Part shown: positions 8,114 through 16,514 of the stretch, in pieces
Numbering within the stretch: position 1 is the first letter of the stretch
Layout of the letters: every line of letters starts with the position of its first letter
From: Acidiphilium iwatense
Lineage (GTDB): Bacteria; Pseudomonadota; Alphaproteobacteria; Acetobacterales; Acetobacteraceae
Length of the DNA: 64,000 nt
Direction of reading: 5' to 3'
NCBI RefSeq assembly: GCF_021556475.1
Contig: NZ_JAKGBZ010000007.1
Location: 1 to 64,000 of the forward strand
Made by a program: the position numbers and the translations under genes
Notes under the pieces: generated by a model
The model's input: the letters and a program-made list of their open reading frames with translations, nothing else
What the model was told of the DNA's origin: nothing
Database searches by the model: none

Positions 8114-9438
8114 GCGGGCTCGACCGGCTGGGCGAGCTGCTTGCGGCGGCGAAGCGCGCCGGGGCGGATCAGGCGGATGCGCTGCTGGCTTCGGGCACGT
8201 CGCTTTCGGTGGGACGGCGGATGGGCAAGGTCGAGGAAATCGAGCGGGCCGAGACCAGCACGATCGGGTTGCGCGTGTTCGTGGGCCGGCAAAGCGCGAT
8301 CGTTTCGGCGGGTGCGGTCGATCCGGCGGGATTCGATCGGCTTGCCGAACAGGCGGTGGCGATGGCGCGTGTGGTGCCGGAGGATAAGTTCGCCGATATC
8401 CCGGACGCACCGCCGCCCGAGGATTCCGCACCGCTCGATATCGACGATCCCGCCGAACCGTCGGCGGAAACCCTGATGGCGCGGGCGGCGGCGGCGGAAG
8501 AGGCGGCGCTTGGGTTCGCGGGGATCACCAATTCCGAGGGCGCGGGTGCGTCCTGGTCGCGCAGCCATATCGCCCTTGCCACATCGCGCGGGTTCGCCGG
8601 TGCCTATACGCGCTCGGGTCACGGCGTTTCGGTGTCGCCGATCGCGGGCGAAGGGGTCGCGATGCAGCGCGACTATGAGTTTTCCTCCGCCGTTCACGGT
8701 GCCGATCTTGGCGACCCGGCGGAACTCGGACGGGCGGCGGCGGAGCGCGCGGTGAGCCGGCTGAACCCCGGACGGCCGGCCACGGCGAAGCTGCCGGTGG
8801 TGTATCATCCGCGCGTGGCGGCCAGCCTGCTCGGCCATTTCACCGGCGCGATCAATGGCGCTGCGATCGCGCGCGGTACCAGTTTCCTTAAGGATTCCAT
8901 GGGCAAGCCTGTGTTCGCGCCTGGGATTTTGGTGATCGACGATCCTCGACGGGTGCGCGGCCTGCGCTCGCGCGCCTTCGATGGCGAAGGCCAGGCGGTA
9001 TCGCGCCGGGCGCTGATCGAGGACGGCGTGCTGACCACCTGGCTGCTGGATTCCCGCAGCGCGGCGCAGCTCGGTCTCACCACCACCGGCCATGCATCGC
9101 GCGGCACCAGCAATCCGCCGAGCCCGGCGCCGAGCAATCTGTATCTCGCGTCGGGCGCGCTGTCCGCCAAGGCGCTGATCGCCGACATCAAGCTCGGGCT
9201 TTATGTGATCGAGCTGATCGGCCAGGGGGTGAACGGCATTACCGGCGATTATTCGCGCGGCGCCGCCGGATTCATGATTCGCGACGGGCGGATCGCTGAG
9301 CCGGTTGCGGAAATCACCGTCGCCGGCAATCTGCGCGAGATGTTTCTGCACCTTACCCCGGCGAATGACCTGGAATTCCGCCGCGGCACCGATGCACCGA
9401 CCGTCCGCGTCGAGGGTATGACCATGGCGGGGGCATGA
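8110..9438 (+). CDS. pmbA: TldD/PmbA-family metalloprotease subunit
   Basis: 442-residue member of the TldD/PmbA (TldE) family, which forms a heterodimeric zinc peptidase acting on unfolded small peptides. Visible family features: GLRVFVGRQSAIVSAG near the N terminus, ITNSEGAGASWSRS, PVVYHPRVAASLLGHF, HASRGTSNPPSPAPSNLYL and GQGVNGITGDYSRGAAGFMI in the C-terminal barrel. No HExxxH-like TldD motif is seen, so the PmbA (non-zinc-binding) class is more likely. It starts within the ATGA at the end of the M16 gene. The tldD partner is not in this window. Confidence 0.88.
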   Translation: MSGLDRLGELLAAAKRAGADQADALLASGTSLSVGRRMGKVEEIERAETSTIGLRVFVGRQSAIVSAGAVDPAGFDRLAEQAVAMARVVPEDKFADIPDAPPPEDSAPLDIDDPAEPSAETLMARAAAAEEAALGFAGITNSEGAGASWSRSHIALATSRGFAGAYTRSGHGVSVSPIAGEGVAMQRDYEFSSAVHGADLGDPAELGRAAAERAVSRLNPGRPATAKLPVVYHPRVAASLLGHFTGAINGAAIARGTSFLKDSMGKPVFAPGILVIDDPRRVRGLRSRAFDGEGQAVSRRALIEDGVLTTWLLDSRSAAQLGLTTTGHASRGTSNPPSPAPSNLYLASGALSAKALIADIKLGLYVIELIGQGVNGITGDYSRGAAGFMIRDGRIAEPVAEITVAGNLREMFLHLTPANDLEFRRGTDAPTVRVEGMTMAGA

Positions 9439-9502
9439 ATTTCGCTTGCACTTTCCGACTAATCAAACTAAGTCTGTCGGACTAAACTCGAAAAACTCCA
9501 CG

Positions 9503-9748
9503 ATGAACACCGCTGTCAACATTCACGAGGCAAAAACCCATTTATCCCGCCTCATCGAACAGGCGGCGCGGGGCGAGACGGTGGTGATCGCAAAGGCCGG
9601 TAAGCCGCTGGTCAAGCTGGTCGCGCTCGATGCGCCGGTCGTTTCGTCACGACTCGGCTTCATGACCGGCGCCATTTCGGTGCCGGATGATTTCGACAGC
9701 ATGGGTGCCGAGGCGATCGCGTCCTTGTTCGGTGTCGAGTCCGATTGA
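9503..9748 (+). CDS. Phd/YefM-type antitoxin of a VapBC-like module
   Basis: 81-residue antitoxin: NIHEAKTHLSRLIEQAARGE is the DNA-binding Phd/YefM N terminus, and the C-terminal part (SVPDDFDSMGAEAIASLFG) should wrap and inhibit the toxin. The start ATG 9503 is chosen because homology begins there; the frame extends upstream to 9446 without protein-like sequence. The upstream region has short inverted repeats (TCCGAC 9454-9459 with GTCGGA 9476-9481) that could be the autoregulatory operator. It overlaps the toxin gene (TTGA). Confidence 0.9.
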   Translation: MNTAVNIHEAKTHLSRLIEQAARGETVVIAKAGKPLVKLVALDAPVVSSRLGFMTGAISVPDDFDSMGAEAIASLFGVESD

Positions 9749-10131
9749 CCCTTCTGCTCGATACCCATGTGCTGCTCTGGGCGTCGGGCCGGCCGGATCG
9801 GCTTTCCGCGCCCATCCGTGCGCTGCTCGAAGACAAGACGCAAACGCTCATGTTCAGTGCGGCGAGCCTCTGGGAAATCGCGATCAAGCACGGGCTTGGC
9901 CGGGTGGATTTCCAGGTCGACCCACGGCTGTTGCGGCGCGGCCTGCGCGAGCGGGATTATGTCGAACTGCCGGTCACGTCCGCCCACGCGGTCGCCACCG
10001 GCGACCTGCCGCCGATCCACAAGGACCCGTTCGACCGCATCCTGATTGCCCAGGCAATGGTCGAAGGGATTCTGCTTCTCACCGCCGATCCGATACTCGC
10101 GCGCTATTCGGCGCCAATCCGCATGGTGTGA
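9745..10131 (+). CDS. VapC-type PIN-domain ribonuclease toxin
   Basis: 128-residue PIN-domain toxin. The acidic catalytic residues are visible in LLLDTHVLLWA (first Asp), AASLWEIAIKHGLG (Glu) and HKDPFDRILIAQAM (third Asp, DPFDR motif). It likely cleaves RNA when the partner antitoxin is degraded. The start is a TTG inside the antitoxin stop (TTGA), a usual coupling for such pairs. The subfamily pairing of a Phd antitoxin with this PIN toxin is common in proteobacteria. Confidence 0.92.
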   Translation: MTLLLDTHVLLWASGRPDRLSAPIRALLEDKTQTLMFSAASLWEIAIKHGLGRVDFQVDPRLLRRGLRERDYVELPVTSAHAVATGDLPPIHKDPFDRILIAQAMVEGILLLTADPILARYSAPIRMV

Positions 10132-10134
10132 CAC

Positions 10135-10941
10135 GTGACCAATCAGCCCGAACTCGGCCTTCACGGAATGACGATCGTTCTGACCGGCGCGGGCGGGCGG
10201 CTCGGGCTTGTGCTCCGGCCGCGCCTGCTCGCGCGCGGGTTTTCGCTCTGTTCGGCCGATATCGGGGCGCTTGAGCCGCTCGGCGACCGTGAAACGGTGG
10301 TCACCGGCGATCTGCGCGATTCCACGGTGATCGACCGGGCGCTCGAAGGGGCCGGGTCGGTGCTGCATTTCGCGGGAACCAGCGTGGAGCGGCCCCTGCC
10401 CGAGATTATCGGGAACAATCTGGTCGCCCTGCACGCCGTGTATGAGGGCGCGCGCAGGCACCGAGTCAGGCGCGTTGTGTTCGCCAGCTCCAACCATGCG
10501 ATCGGCATGTATCCGGCGGGGCAGCGTCTGTCGCTGTCCGACGCCTATCGCCCGGACGGGCTGTATGGGCTGTCGAAACTCTGGGGTGAGGGGATGGGCC
10601 GGCTTTATTGGGACAAATACGGTATCGAAGGGGTCGCGCTGCGGATCGGCAGCGCATTGCCGCGCCCCACCGAGCGGCGGCATCTTTCGACCTGGCTCGG
10701 AGACGATGACCTGGAACGGCTGGTGCTGCGCAGCCTCGCGGCACCGCTCACCGATTATCGGCCGGTCTGGGGCGTTTCGGCCAATACGCGACGCTGGTGG
10801 GACAATGCGGAGGCGGCGGAGCTCGGCTATGCACCCGCCCAGAACGCCGAGGATTACGCCGCCGAAATCGAGGCGGAGCCGGATGGCGGTGACCCGGAAG
10901 CCGTGCGGTTCCAGGGCGGAACTTTCGCTGCTTCGCGCTGA
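10135..10941 (+). CDS. NAD-dependent epimerase/dehydratase, uronate-dehydrogenase-like
   Basis: Short-chain dehydrogenase with the NAD loop VLTGAGGRLG near residues 15-24, the catalytic serine region VVFASSNHAIGMYP, and the YxxxK pair in DGLYGLSKLWGEGMGRLY. SSNHAIG, RIGSALPRPTERRHLSTWL and VWGVSANTRRWWDN closely follow the pattern of uronate dehydrogenase (oxidation of galacturonate/glucuronate to the lactone), so this is the best guess. The GTG start at 10135 directly follows vapC; an internal ATG at 10168 is also plausible and begins right before the NAD loop. A clear terminator follows. Confidence 0.8.
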   Translation: MTNQPELGLHGMTIVLTGAGGRLGLVLRPRLLARGFSLCSADIGALEPLGDRETVVTGDLRDSTVIDRALEGAGSVLHFAGTSVERPLPEIIGNNLVALHAVYEGARRHRVRRVVFASSNHAIGMYPAGQRLSLSDAYRPDGLYGLSKLWGEGMGRLYWDKYGIEGVALRIGSALPRPTERRHLSTWLGDDDLERLVLRSLAAPLTDYRPVWGVSANTRRWWDNAEAAELGYAPAQNAEDYAAEIEAEPDGGDPEAVRFQGGTFAASR

Positions 10942-10949
10942 AACGAAAA

Positions 10950-10980
10950 CGGCCGAACCTTCAGGTCCGGCCGCGTTTTC
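10950..10980. terminator. Bidirectional intrinsic terminator between the epimerase and rpoH
   Basis: 10-bp stem CGGCCGAACC (10950-10959), loop TTCA, and GGTCCGGCCG (10964-10973) with one G-T pair. It has A-rich sequence before it and GTTTTCGATTTT after it, so it can terminate the convergent genes from both sides. Confidence 0.85.
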
Positions 10981-10997
10981 GATTTTCCTGGATCGGA

Positions 10998-11909
10998 TCA
11001 GGCGGTCAGCCGCGCCTGCACCGCCTGGCGCTGTTCGGCGCGCTGTTCGGCGACCTGCGCCTTCATCGATTTCTGCAGCTTCTCGAAGGCGCGCACCTCG
11101 ATCTGGCGCACCCGCTCGCGCGAGATGTTGTATTGCTGCGAGAGGTCTTCCAGCGTGGTCGGGTTGTCCTTCAGGCGCCGCTCGATCAGGATATGGCGCT
11201 CGCGGTCGTTGAGGGTTTTCAGTGCGGTGGCGAGCAGGGCGCGCCGTCCGGTCATTTCCTCGCGATCGGCGATGCTGTCTTCCTGGCTCTCGCTGTCGTC
11301 GATCAGCCAGTCCTGCCATTCGCCTTCGCCATCCATGCGGATCGGCGCGTTCAAGCTGTGATCGGGTGCGGCGAGGCGCCGGTTCATGCTGATCACGTCC
11401 TGCTCGGGCACGTTCAGCATATGGGCGACATGCGCGACCTGCTCGGGCTTGAGATCGCCGTCGTCGATCGCCTGCATCTGGCCCTTCAGCCGGCGCAGAT
11501 TGAAGAACAGCTTCTTCTGCGAGGCGGTGGTGCCCATTTTTACCAGCGACCAGGAATGCAAAATATATTCTTGGATGGCCGCGCGAATCCACCACATGGC
11601 ATAGGTGGCGAGGCGAAAGCCGCGCTCGGGGTCGAAGCGTTTGACCGCCTGCATCATGCCGACATTGCCCTCGGAGATCATCTCGCCGAGCGGCAGGCCG
11701 TAGCCGCGATAGCCCATGGCGATTTTGGCGACCAGGCGGAGATGCGAGGTCACCAGCTTATGGGCGGCCTTATTGTCGTGATTGTCCCGCCATGCGCGGG
11801 CGAGCCTGTCTTCCTCTTCGGGCGACAGCATGGGGTATTTGCGAATTTCCTGCAAATACCGGGAAAGATTGCCCTCGCTCGGGGCGATCGAACCGACTCC
11901 AGAGGCCAT
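10998..11909 (-). CDS. rpoH: RNA polymerase sigma-32 (heat-shock) factor
   Basis: 303-residue sigma-70-family factor directing heat-shock transcription. Region 2 is seen in HLRLVAKIAMGYRGYGLP and RGFRLATYAMWWIRAAIQEY. The RpoH box, specific to sigma-32, is QKKLFFNLRRLKGQMQ. Region 4 ends with ISRERVRQIEVRAFEKLQ. The ATG at 11909 has a good AAGGAGC ribosome-binding site. It faces the epimerase across a shared terminator; 250 bases separate it from the end of rluD and hold its promoter region. Confidence 0.96.
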   Translation of the reverse strand: MASGVGSIAPSEGNLSRYLQEIRKYPMLSPEEEDRLARAWRDNHDNKAAHKLVTSHLRLVAKIAMGYRGYGLPLGEMISEGNVGMMQAVKRFDPERGFRLATYAMWWIRAAIQEYILHSWSLVKMGTTASQKKLFFNLRRLKGQMQAIDDGDLKPEQVAHVAHMLNVPEQDVISMNRRLAAPDHSLNAPIRMDGEGEWQDWLIDDSESQEDSIADREEMTGRRALLATALKTLNDRERHILIERRLKDNPTTLEDLSQQYNISRERVRQIEVRAFEKLQKSMKAQVAEQRAEQRQAVQARLTA

Positions 11910-12158
11910 TGGGTAGCTCCTTTCGTCTCAATTTGATGGATCGGGCGACCAAACGGATGCGAAACATCCCGACCCTTGTGATAGTTCGTCTCTCGTTCGA
12001 ACCTGCTTACACCAAGTAGCGATCTTGCCGTGTCACGCTCCCGAGAGAACCCCTGAAAAGGCAGTAATCACCGGGTTAAGATGCAATATGGCAGCTATTC
12101 AGACTTGACTGTGGTGCGTTTACCATGCCGGCGTCGTCGATGTCAATTAACAGGACTA

Positions 12159-13205
12159 TTACAGTCCTGTATTATAGCTATGCGTGGACGAGATGGATTC
12201 GAGTGCAGAGACGAGGGCGGCGAAGTCGGCGGGCAGGGGGGTGGCGAACCGCAATGCGACGCCGGTGCGCGGGTGGACGAAGCCCAGGCGTGCCGCGTGC
12301 AGCGCCTGGCGCGGGAAATCGAGCAGCCTGCCGCGCGTCGGTTCCGGGATATGCGCGGCGGCGGCAGGGCGGCGGCGGAGATACACCGGGTCGCCGACCA
12401 GCGGGTGGCCGAGCTGGGCGAGATGTACCCGGATCTGATGTGTCCGTCCGGTGGCCAGCCGACAGTCGAGCAGCGCGGCACCCATGCCGAAGCGCCGTTC
12501 GGTGCGATAATGGGTGAGCGCCGGCTTGCCGCCTCTGGCGACCACCGCCATGCGCTTGCGGTCGCGCGGATCGCGGCCGATGGCGCCCTCGACCGTGCCC
12601 TCGGCCGGCTGCGGGGTTCCCCAGCACAGGGCTGTATATGCGCGATCGAGGTCGCGCGCGGCGAAGGCGGCGGAGAGCGCATGATGGGCGAATTCGGTCT
12701 TGGCGGCGACCATCACGCCTGAGGTATCCTTGTCGAGCCGGTGGACGATGCCGGGGCGGCGCTCACCGCCGATGCCGACGAGACTGTCGCCGCAATGGGC
12801 GATCAGGGCGTTGACCAGCGTGCCGTCCGGGTTGCCGGGGGCGGGATGCACCACGAGGCCGGCCGGCTTGTCGAGCACGATCAGGTCGGCATCCTCGTAG
12901 AGAATGTCGAACCGGATGGCCTGGCCCTGGGGCGTGGCCGGCATCGTGGGCGGAATCTCGATCCGGTAGATCGCACCTGCCCGCACCGGCATCGAAGCGG
13001 TTTTTACCGTAACCCCGTCGCAGGTCACCGCGCCGTCCTCGATCAGGTTTTTGATCCGCGAGCGCGAGAAACCCGCCAATCTTCTGGCCAGGAAACGGTC
13101 CAGCCGCTCGCCCCGGTCGTCCGGCGTGGCGGAAAGCGGCAAGATTCCGTAAAGTACCGGTTCGGTATCGGGTGGTGAGGCGGATGGATCGGGTTCAGGG
13201 TTCAC
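12159..13205 (-). CDS. rluD: 23S rRNA pseudouridine synthase RluD-type
   Basis: 348-residue RluA-family enzyme; RluD isomerises three uridines in helix 69 of 23S rRNA. The N-terminal S4 domain is seen in ERLDRFLARRLAGFSRSRI. The catalytic aspartate is in GIVHRLDKDTSGVMVAAKT, and LLDCRLATGRTHQIRVHL is the second conserved block. The GTG start at 13205 gives a slightly long leader and overlaps the divergent gene's start by 22 bases; a later start would remove the overlap. RluC is an alternative assignment. Confidence 0.88.
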   Translation of the reverse strand: MNPEPDPSASPPDTEPVLYGILPLSATPDDRGERLDRFLARRLAGFSRSRIKNLIEDGAVTCDGVTVKTASMPVRAGAIYRIEIPPTMPATPQGQAIRFDILYEDADLIVLDKPAGLVVHPAPGNPDGTLVNALIAHCGDSLVGIGGERRPGIVHRLDKDTSGVMVAAKTEFAHHALSAAFAARDLDRAYTALCWGTPQPAEGTVEGAIGRDPRDRKRMAVVARGGKPALTHYRTERRFGMGAALLDCRLATGRTHQIRVHLAQLGHPLVGDPVYLRRRPAAAAHIPEPTRGRLLDFPRQALHAARLGFVHPRTGVALRFATPLPADFAALVSALESISSTHSYNTGL

Positions 13206-13525
13206 AGGATTTGAAGGGCTTGAAGGCTCTGGTGATCGGGCTGGGCGTGTTGATCGTGCTCGGTACCGCGCTGGTGATCGGGGTTGTGGTCAAACGCGTC
13301 TTCGAGTCAACCGCCAGCCCCGTGCCGGCCGTGCATGTGCCGGGGATTCCGGGCACGGCGCCGTTCGCGACCGCGCTGCCCGCCGGGCTGGGCGCTTCGA
13401 TCGGCGGCATCGCCGCATCCGGCGGACGGGTGGCGATCTGGATCAGGACCGCTCATGGCGGAAAGGTAGTTTTCGTCGATCCGGAGAACGGCGTCGTCGC
13501 TGGCACCGTGAGCCTTGCCCGATAA
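13184..13525 (+). CDS. Small single-pass membrane protein (DUF6476-like)
   Basis: 113-residue protein with one transmembrane helix near the N terminus (ALVIGLGVLIVLGTALVIGV), then a proline/glycine-rich linker and a short beta-rich domain (RVAIWIRTAHGGKVVFVDPE). Position divergent from rluD and size resemble small alphaproteobacterial proteins annotated DUF6476; function unknown. ATG 13184 has GGTGAGG just upstream. Its first 22 bases overlap the proposed rluD start, so transcription and translation of the two genes begin on top of each other. Confidence 0.7.
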   Translation: MDRVQGSQDLKGLKALVIGLGVLIVLGTALVIGVVVKRVFESTASPVPAVHVPGIPGTAPFATALPAGLGASIGGIAASGGRVAIWIRTAHGGKVVFVDPENGVVAGTVSLAR

Positions 13526-13593
13526 ACCGGCATCAATTCGGTTCGCTCGGGTGCTTGAAACCATCCCGGTTCACGATTATACGCGCCGGCGAC

Positions 13594-13669
13594 GTCCCGT
13601 TCGTCTAGAGGCCTAGGACACTGCCCTTTCACGGCGGCAACACCGGTTCGAATCCGGTACGGGATACCA
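13594..13669 (+). tRNA. tRNA-Glu (anticodon TTC)
   Basis: 76-base cloverleaf including encoded CCA. The acceptor GTCCCGT pairs with ACGGGAT (first pair G-T), the D arm is TCGTCTAGAGGCCTAGGA, the anticodon loop CTTTCAC has TTC at 13628-13630, and the T arm is CCGGTTCGAATCCGG. It stands alone. Confidence 0.97.
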
Positions 13670-13840
13670 ATTTTCTTGAGTTTTTGGTCCAATCGGCCCA
13701 TCGAGCAACCCTGGCGTGTCATGTCCCTCGATCGCCGTAATTGGGCGCATGGGTCCTGATCCACGCGGGTTGGTATTAGCCCGTCGCCCCGTTTCCCAGG
13801 ACCGATTCATCAGTTCATATTTTATCGTCGGATCGTCATG

Positions 13841-13876
13841 ACGGCGGCAGGGAATCGATCCCTGCCGCCGTCTTTC
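13841..13876. terminator. Strong hairpin between tRNA-Glu and wrbA
   Basis: 12-bp perfect stem ACGGCGGCAGGG (13841-13852), loop AATCGAT, CCCTGCCGCCGT (13860-13871), then CTTTC on the plus strand. It sits four bases past the end of wrbA on the minus strand and probably ends wrbA transcription; it may also stop readthrough from the tRNA side. The remaining 170 bases after the tRNA show no gene. Confidence 0.75.
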
Positions 13877-13877
13877 A

Positions 13878-14480
13878 TTAACGCGCCAGTTTCGCCGCGA
13901 TTTCCGCGACGTGCTTGCCCTGCGCGCGGGCGAGGGTGAGTTCATTGGCGCTCGGCATCCGCGAGCCGTCACCCTTCGAGAGCGTGGTCGCGCCATAGGG
14001 CGTGCCGCCGGTAATTTCGTCCATGTTGGTCAGGCCGGGATTGGAATAAGGCAGGCCGACGATGACCATGCCCTGATGGAGCAGCGTGGTGTGGAACGAG
14101 GTGATGGTGGTTTCCTGCCCGCCATGCTGGGTCGCGGTGCTGGCGAATACCGACCCCACCTTGCCGATCAGCGAGCCCTTGGTCCAGAGCGCGCCGGTCT
14201 GGTCGAGGAAGTTGCGCATCTGGCCGCACATATTGCCGAACCGGGTCGGCGTGCCGAAAATGATCGCGTCGTACTCCGCCAGCTCCTCCGGCTTGGCGAT
14301 TGGCGCCGCCTGGTCGGTCTTGGCGTGGATCGCCTTGATGGTCTCTTCCGGCATGGTCTCCGGCACCCGCTTGATCGTGACCTCACTGCCGGCCACGCCT
14401 TTCGCACCCTCCGCGATGGCGCCAGCCATCGTTTCTATGTGTCCCCACGTGCTATAGTAAAGAACCAGGATTTTCGCCAT
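13878..14480 (-). CDS. wrbA: NAD(P)H:quinone oxidoreductase WrbA
   Basis: 200-residue flavodoxin-like FMN enzyme reducing quinones by two electrons, protecting against oxidative stress. The FMN phosphate loop is [18 protein letters not shown], the family motif [20 protein letters not shown] follows, and [17 protein letters not shown] contacts FMN. Length matches the WrbA family (about 200). It starts at ATG 14480 with GGAGCG upstream. Monocistronic, with a strong hairpin behind it. Confidence 0.95.
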   Translation of the reverse strand: MAKILVLYYSTWGHIETMAGAIAEGAKGVAGSEVTIKRVPETMPEETIKAIHAKTDQAAPIAKPEELAEYDAIIFGTPTRFGNMCGQMRNFLDQTGALWTKGSLIGKVGSVFASTATQHGGQETTITSFHTTLLHQGMVIVGLPYSNPGLTNMDEITGGTPYGATTLSKGDGSRMPSANELTLARAQGKHVAEIAAKLAR

Positions 14481-14549
14481 TTTTCCGCTCCTTGCGATTG
14501 ATCGATGCGCGTCATATAGGATGGGATTTATTCGATATCAAACGATATT

Positions 14550-15326
14550 TCAATGCGCGGGATTTCGCGCCTCGATCGCAACCGCCGTTTCCCTGGCAAG
14601 ACGTTCGGTGGCTACGCCAAGACCCTGCCTCGCAGCCTTGGGATGTTTGAGGATGCCCTGAAATGTAAAGAAATGATATTTGCCGGTTGGAACGGAGACG
14701 GAAATCGGGATCGAACGGAGCTTGCTTCCGGGCGGCCCGCTGACCAGCGCCACATCAGCGCTCGCCGTGGGTTTGAAATAATCCGCGATCCCCGGCGCGT
14801 TATAGCCGATCTCGACATGGCTCAGCCTGACGATCCATTCGGCCGCTTGCACCGGCCGAGATCGAGGCGCCACGATAAGGGCACGCGGCGGATCGGCGGG
14901 TTGAGTTTCAGCGATTTCGCCGGTTCCAGCCGGATGCGGGGCAGGAGAAAGAATGAGCTTCTGGCCTGAAGGATCGACGATCGAGACGATCTGCCGGTTA
15001 GCCCGCAGCAAGGACTGAACATCAAGGACATAGCTTACGTAAAAATCGTCACCCTCGCTGCCGATCATGGCGGTCAATCGATCCGGGCGCGAACCCGCTT
15101 GGTTTTCCTTGTCGATGGCGTTGGCCGCGGTCAGTGCGCCGACCACCATATCCATGAGCGGCGTCTGCTGTCCGATCGGTGTCGGTGACCCGATCGTGAC
15201 GGTGTACAGCCTCGGCTTGGCAACCGGCAACTCCAGTTGGACGGTCGACGCCGGCGTGACGCCAAGATGCTGAGCAGCGCATGCCGAGAGCAGACCAAGC
15301 GGAATGAGGGCCAGGTAACGATTCAT
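14550..15326 (-). CDS. Predicted lipoprotein of unknown function
   Basis: 258-residue protein with a lipoprotein signal peptide: ALIPLGLLSACAAQ, lipobox LSAC with the modified Cys at residue 16. The mature part is soluble and of mixed alpha/beta character; I do not recognise a family. TPLMDMVVGALTAANAID and ISVSVPTGKYHFFTFQGILK are the most distinctive stretches. The start codon lies in the first of two direct copies of TTCATGAACGG (15323-15333 and 15348-15358), which could be an operator. It stands alone between wrbA and nudC. Confidence 0.7.
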   Translation of the reverse strand: MNRYLALIPLGLLSACAAQHLGVTPASTVQLELPVAKPRLYTVTIGSPTPIGQQTPLMDMVVGALTAANAIDKENQAGSRPDRLTAMIGSEGDDFYVSYVLDVQSLLRANRQIVSIVDPSGQKLILSPAPHPAGTGEIAETQPADPPRALIVAPRSRPVQAAEWIVRLSHVEIGYNAPGIADYFKPTASADVALVSGPPGSKLRSIPISVSVPTGKYHFFTFQGILKHPKAARQGLGVATERLARETAVAIEARNPAH

Positions 15327-15407
15327 GAACGGTTTCCATATGTGTTGTTCATGAACGGGGATTTAGATGAAGAAGCGCCTTGGTGCGAATGTCGCAAGTT
15401 TCTTGGC

Positions 15408-16316
15408 TCAGCCTTCCGCCATCCAATCCTCGATCAGCCTGCGGGCGATGGAGTCCCTGGGCGGCAGGTTGAAGCCGGCGGATTTGCGGTTCTCGATATC
15501 GGCGCGGCTGAACCAGCGCGCCGCGCGCATTTCCTCCACATCCAGCACGATATCCTCGGTCGTCGCCTCGGCGCGGAAGCCGAGCATCAGCGACGCCGGA
15601 AACGGCCAGGGCTGGCTGCCGAGATAGCGTACCGCGCCGATCCGCACGCCGACCTCCTCGGCCACCTCGCGGCGCACCGCGTCCTCCAGGCTCTCGCCCG
15701 GTTCGACGAAGCCGGCGAGGGTCGAGAAGAAATTGCGTTCCACCGGAAATTTATGGGACTGGCCGAGCAGAACCCGCTCCCCGCGCTCGATCAGCATGAT
15801 CACTGCTGGGTCGGTGCGCGGGAAATGTTCGGCGCCGCATTGCGTGCAGCGCATGGCGTGGCCGGCGCGCTCGGCGATGCAGGCGCCGCCGCAAATCCCG
15901 CAGAACCGCGCGCGGGTTTGCCAGTAGAGCAGGCCGCGCGCGGTCGCGAGCAGCCCGGCTTCGTCCTCCGGCAAGGTCGCGGTAAGGCCGCGCAGTTCCA
16001 GAAAATCGCCATGGGCGCCGATCAGTGCATTCAGCGGCGAATCTTCGTCCGAAAGATCGACGGCGAATACCGGCGAGCCGTGCAGCAGGCCGAGGAAACT
16101 CGCGGGGAGCGAGGCATCGCGCGGTCGGACATCCAACACCGCGTGGGGCGACGGTTCCGTCTCGATCAGCAGCTTGCCGTGCCAATGGACGACGAATCGT
16201 GCCCCCGACGTGGCGCGGGCGCCGCCGATCCACGTCGCATCGGTCCGATGATGGGCCGCGCGGTCGAGCGCCGAGGAACTGTAGAGCAGCGTATTGGGAA
16301 GGATGGTATCGGGCAT
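15408..16316 (-). CDS. nudC: NADH pyrophosphatase / RNA NAD-decapping hydrolase NudC
   Basis: 302-residue Nudix hydrolase that splits NAD(H) and removes NAD caps from RNA. The zinc ribbon is CGICGG...CTQCGAEHFPRTD. The Nudix box GX5EX7REUXEEXGU is GFVEPGESLEDAVRREVAEE plus VGV, and the NudC-specific SQPWPFPASLMLGF follows it. The start ATG 16316 (PDTILPNTLLYSSS) is chosen because homology begins there; the much longer open frame upstream is only the antisense of ffs and dnaX. It is divergent from ffs-dnaX. Confidence 0.93.
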   Translation of the reverse strand: MPDTILPNTLLYSSSALDRAAHHRTDATWIGGARATSGARFVVHWHGKLLIETEPSPHAVLDVRPRDASLPASFLGLLHGSPVFAVDLSDEDSPLNALIGAHGDFLELRGLTATLPEDEAGLLATARGLLYWQTRARFCGICGGACIAERAGHAMRCTQCGAEHFPRTDPAVIMLIERGERVLLGQSHKFPVERNFFSTLAGFVEPGESLEDAVRREVAEEVGVRIGAVRYLGSQPWPFPASLMLGFRAEATTEDIVLDVEEMRAARWFSRADIENRKSAGFNLPPRDSIARRLIEDWMAEG

Positions 16317-16388
16317 GGCGCGAAACTGGCACCGGGGAAAGCGCTCGGCAACCTTGCCAAACCCGGTCAAAGATCGGATATGAGAGGC

Positions 16389-16485
16389 GGGAGGCCGGCC
16401 GCGGACGCGCACCTCGCCAACCCGGTCAGGGCCGGAAGGCAGCAGCCGCAACGAGTTTCCGCACGGGTCGCGGACCCGGTCTCCC
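16389..16485 (+). ncRNA. ffs: 4.5S / signal recognition particle RNA
   Basis: The SRP domain IV signature GGTCAGGGCCGGAAGGCAGC lies at about 16424-16443, followed by AGCC and the asymmetric loop. Flanking GGGAGGCCGGCCGCGG and CGCGGACCCGGTCTCCC can pair to close the hairpin. Its position just upstream of dnaX is the usual place in alphaproteobacteria. Exact ends are estimated from the closing stem. The RNA works with Ffh in co-translational targeting. Confidence 0.88.
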
Positions 16486-16514
16486 ACCCACTCCCTTAGC
16501 CGCATCGGAGTCGC

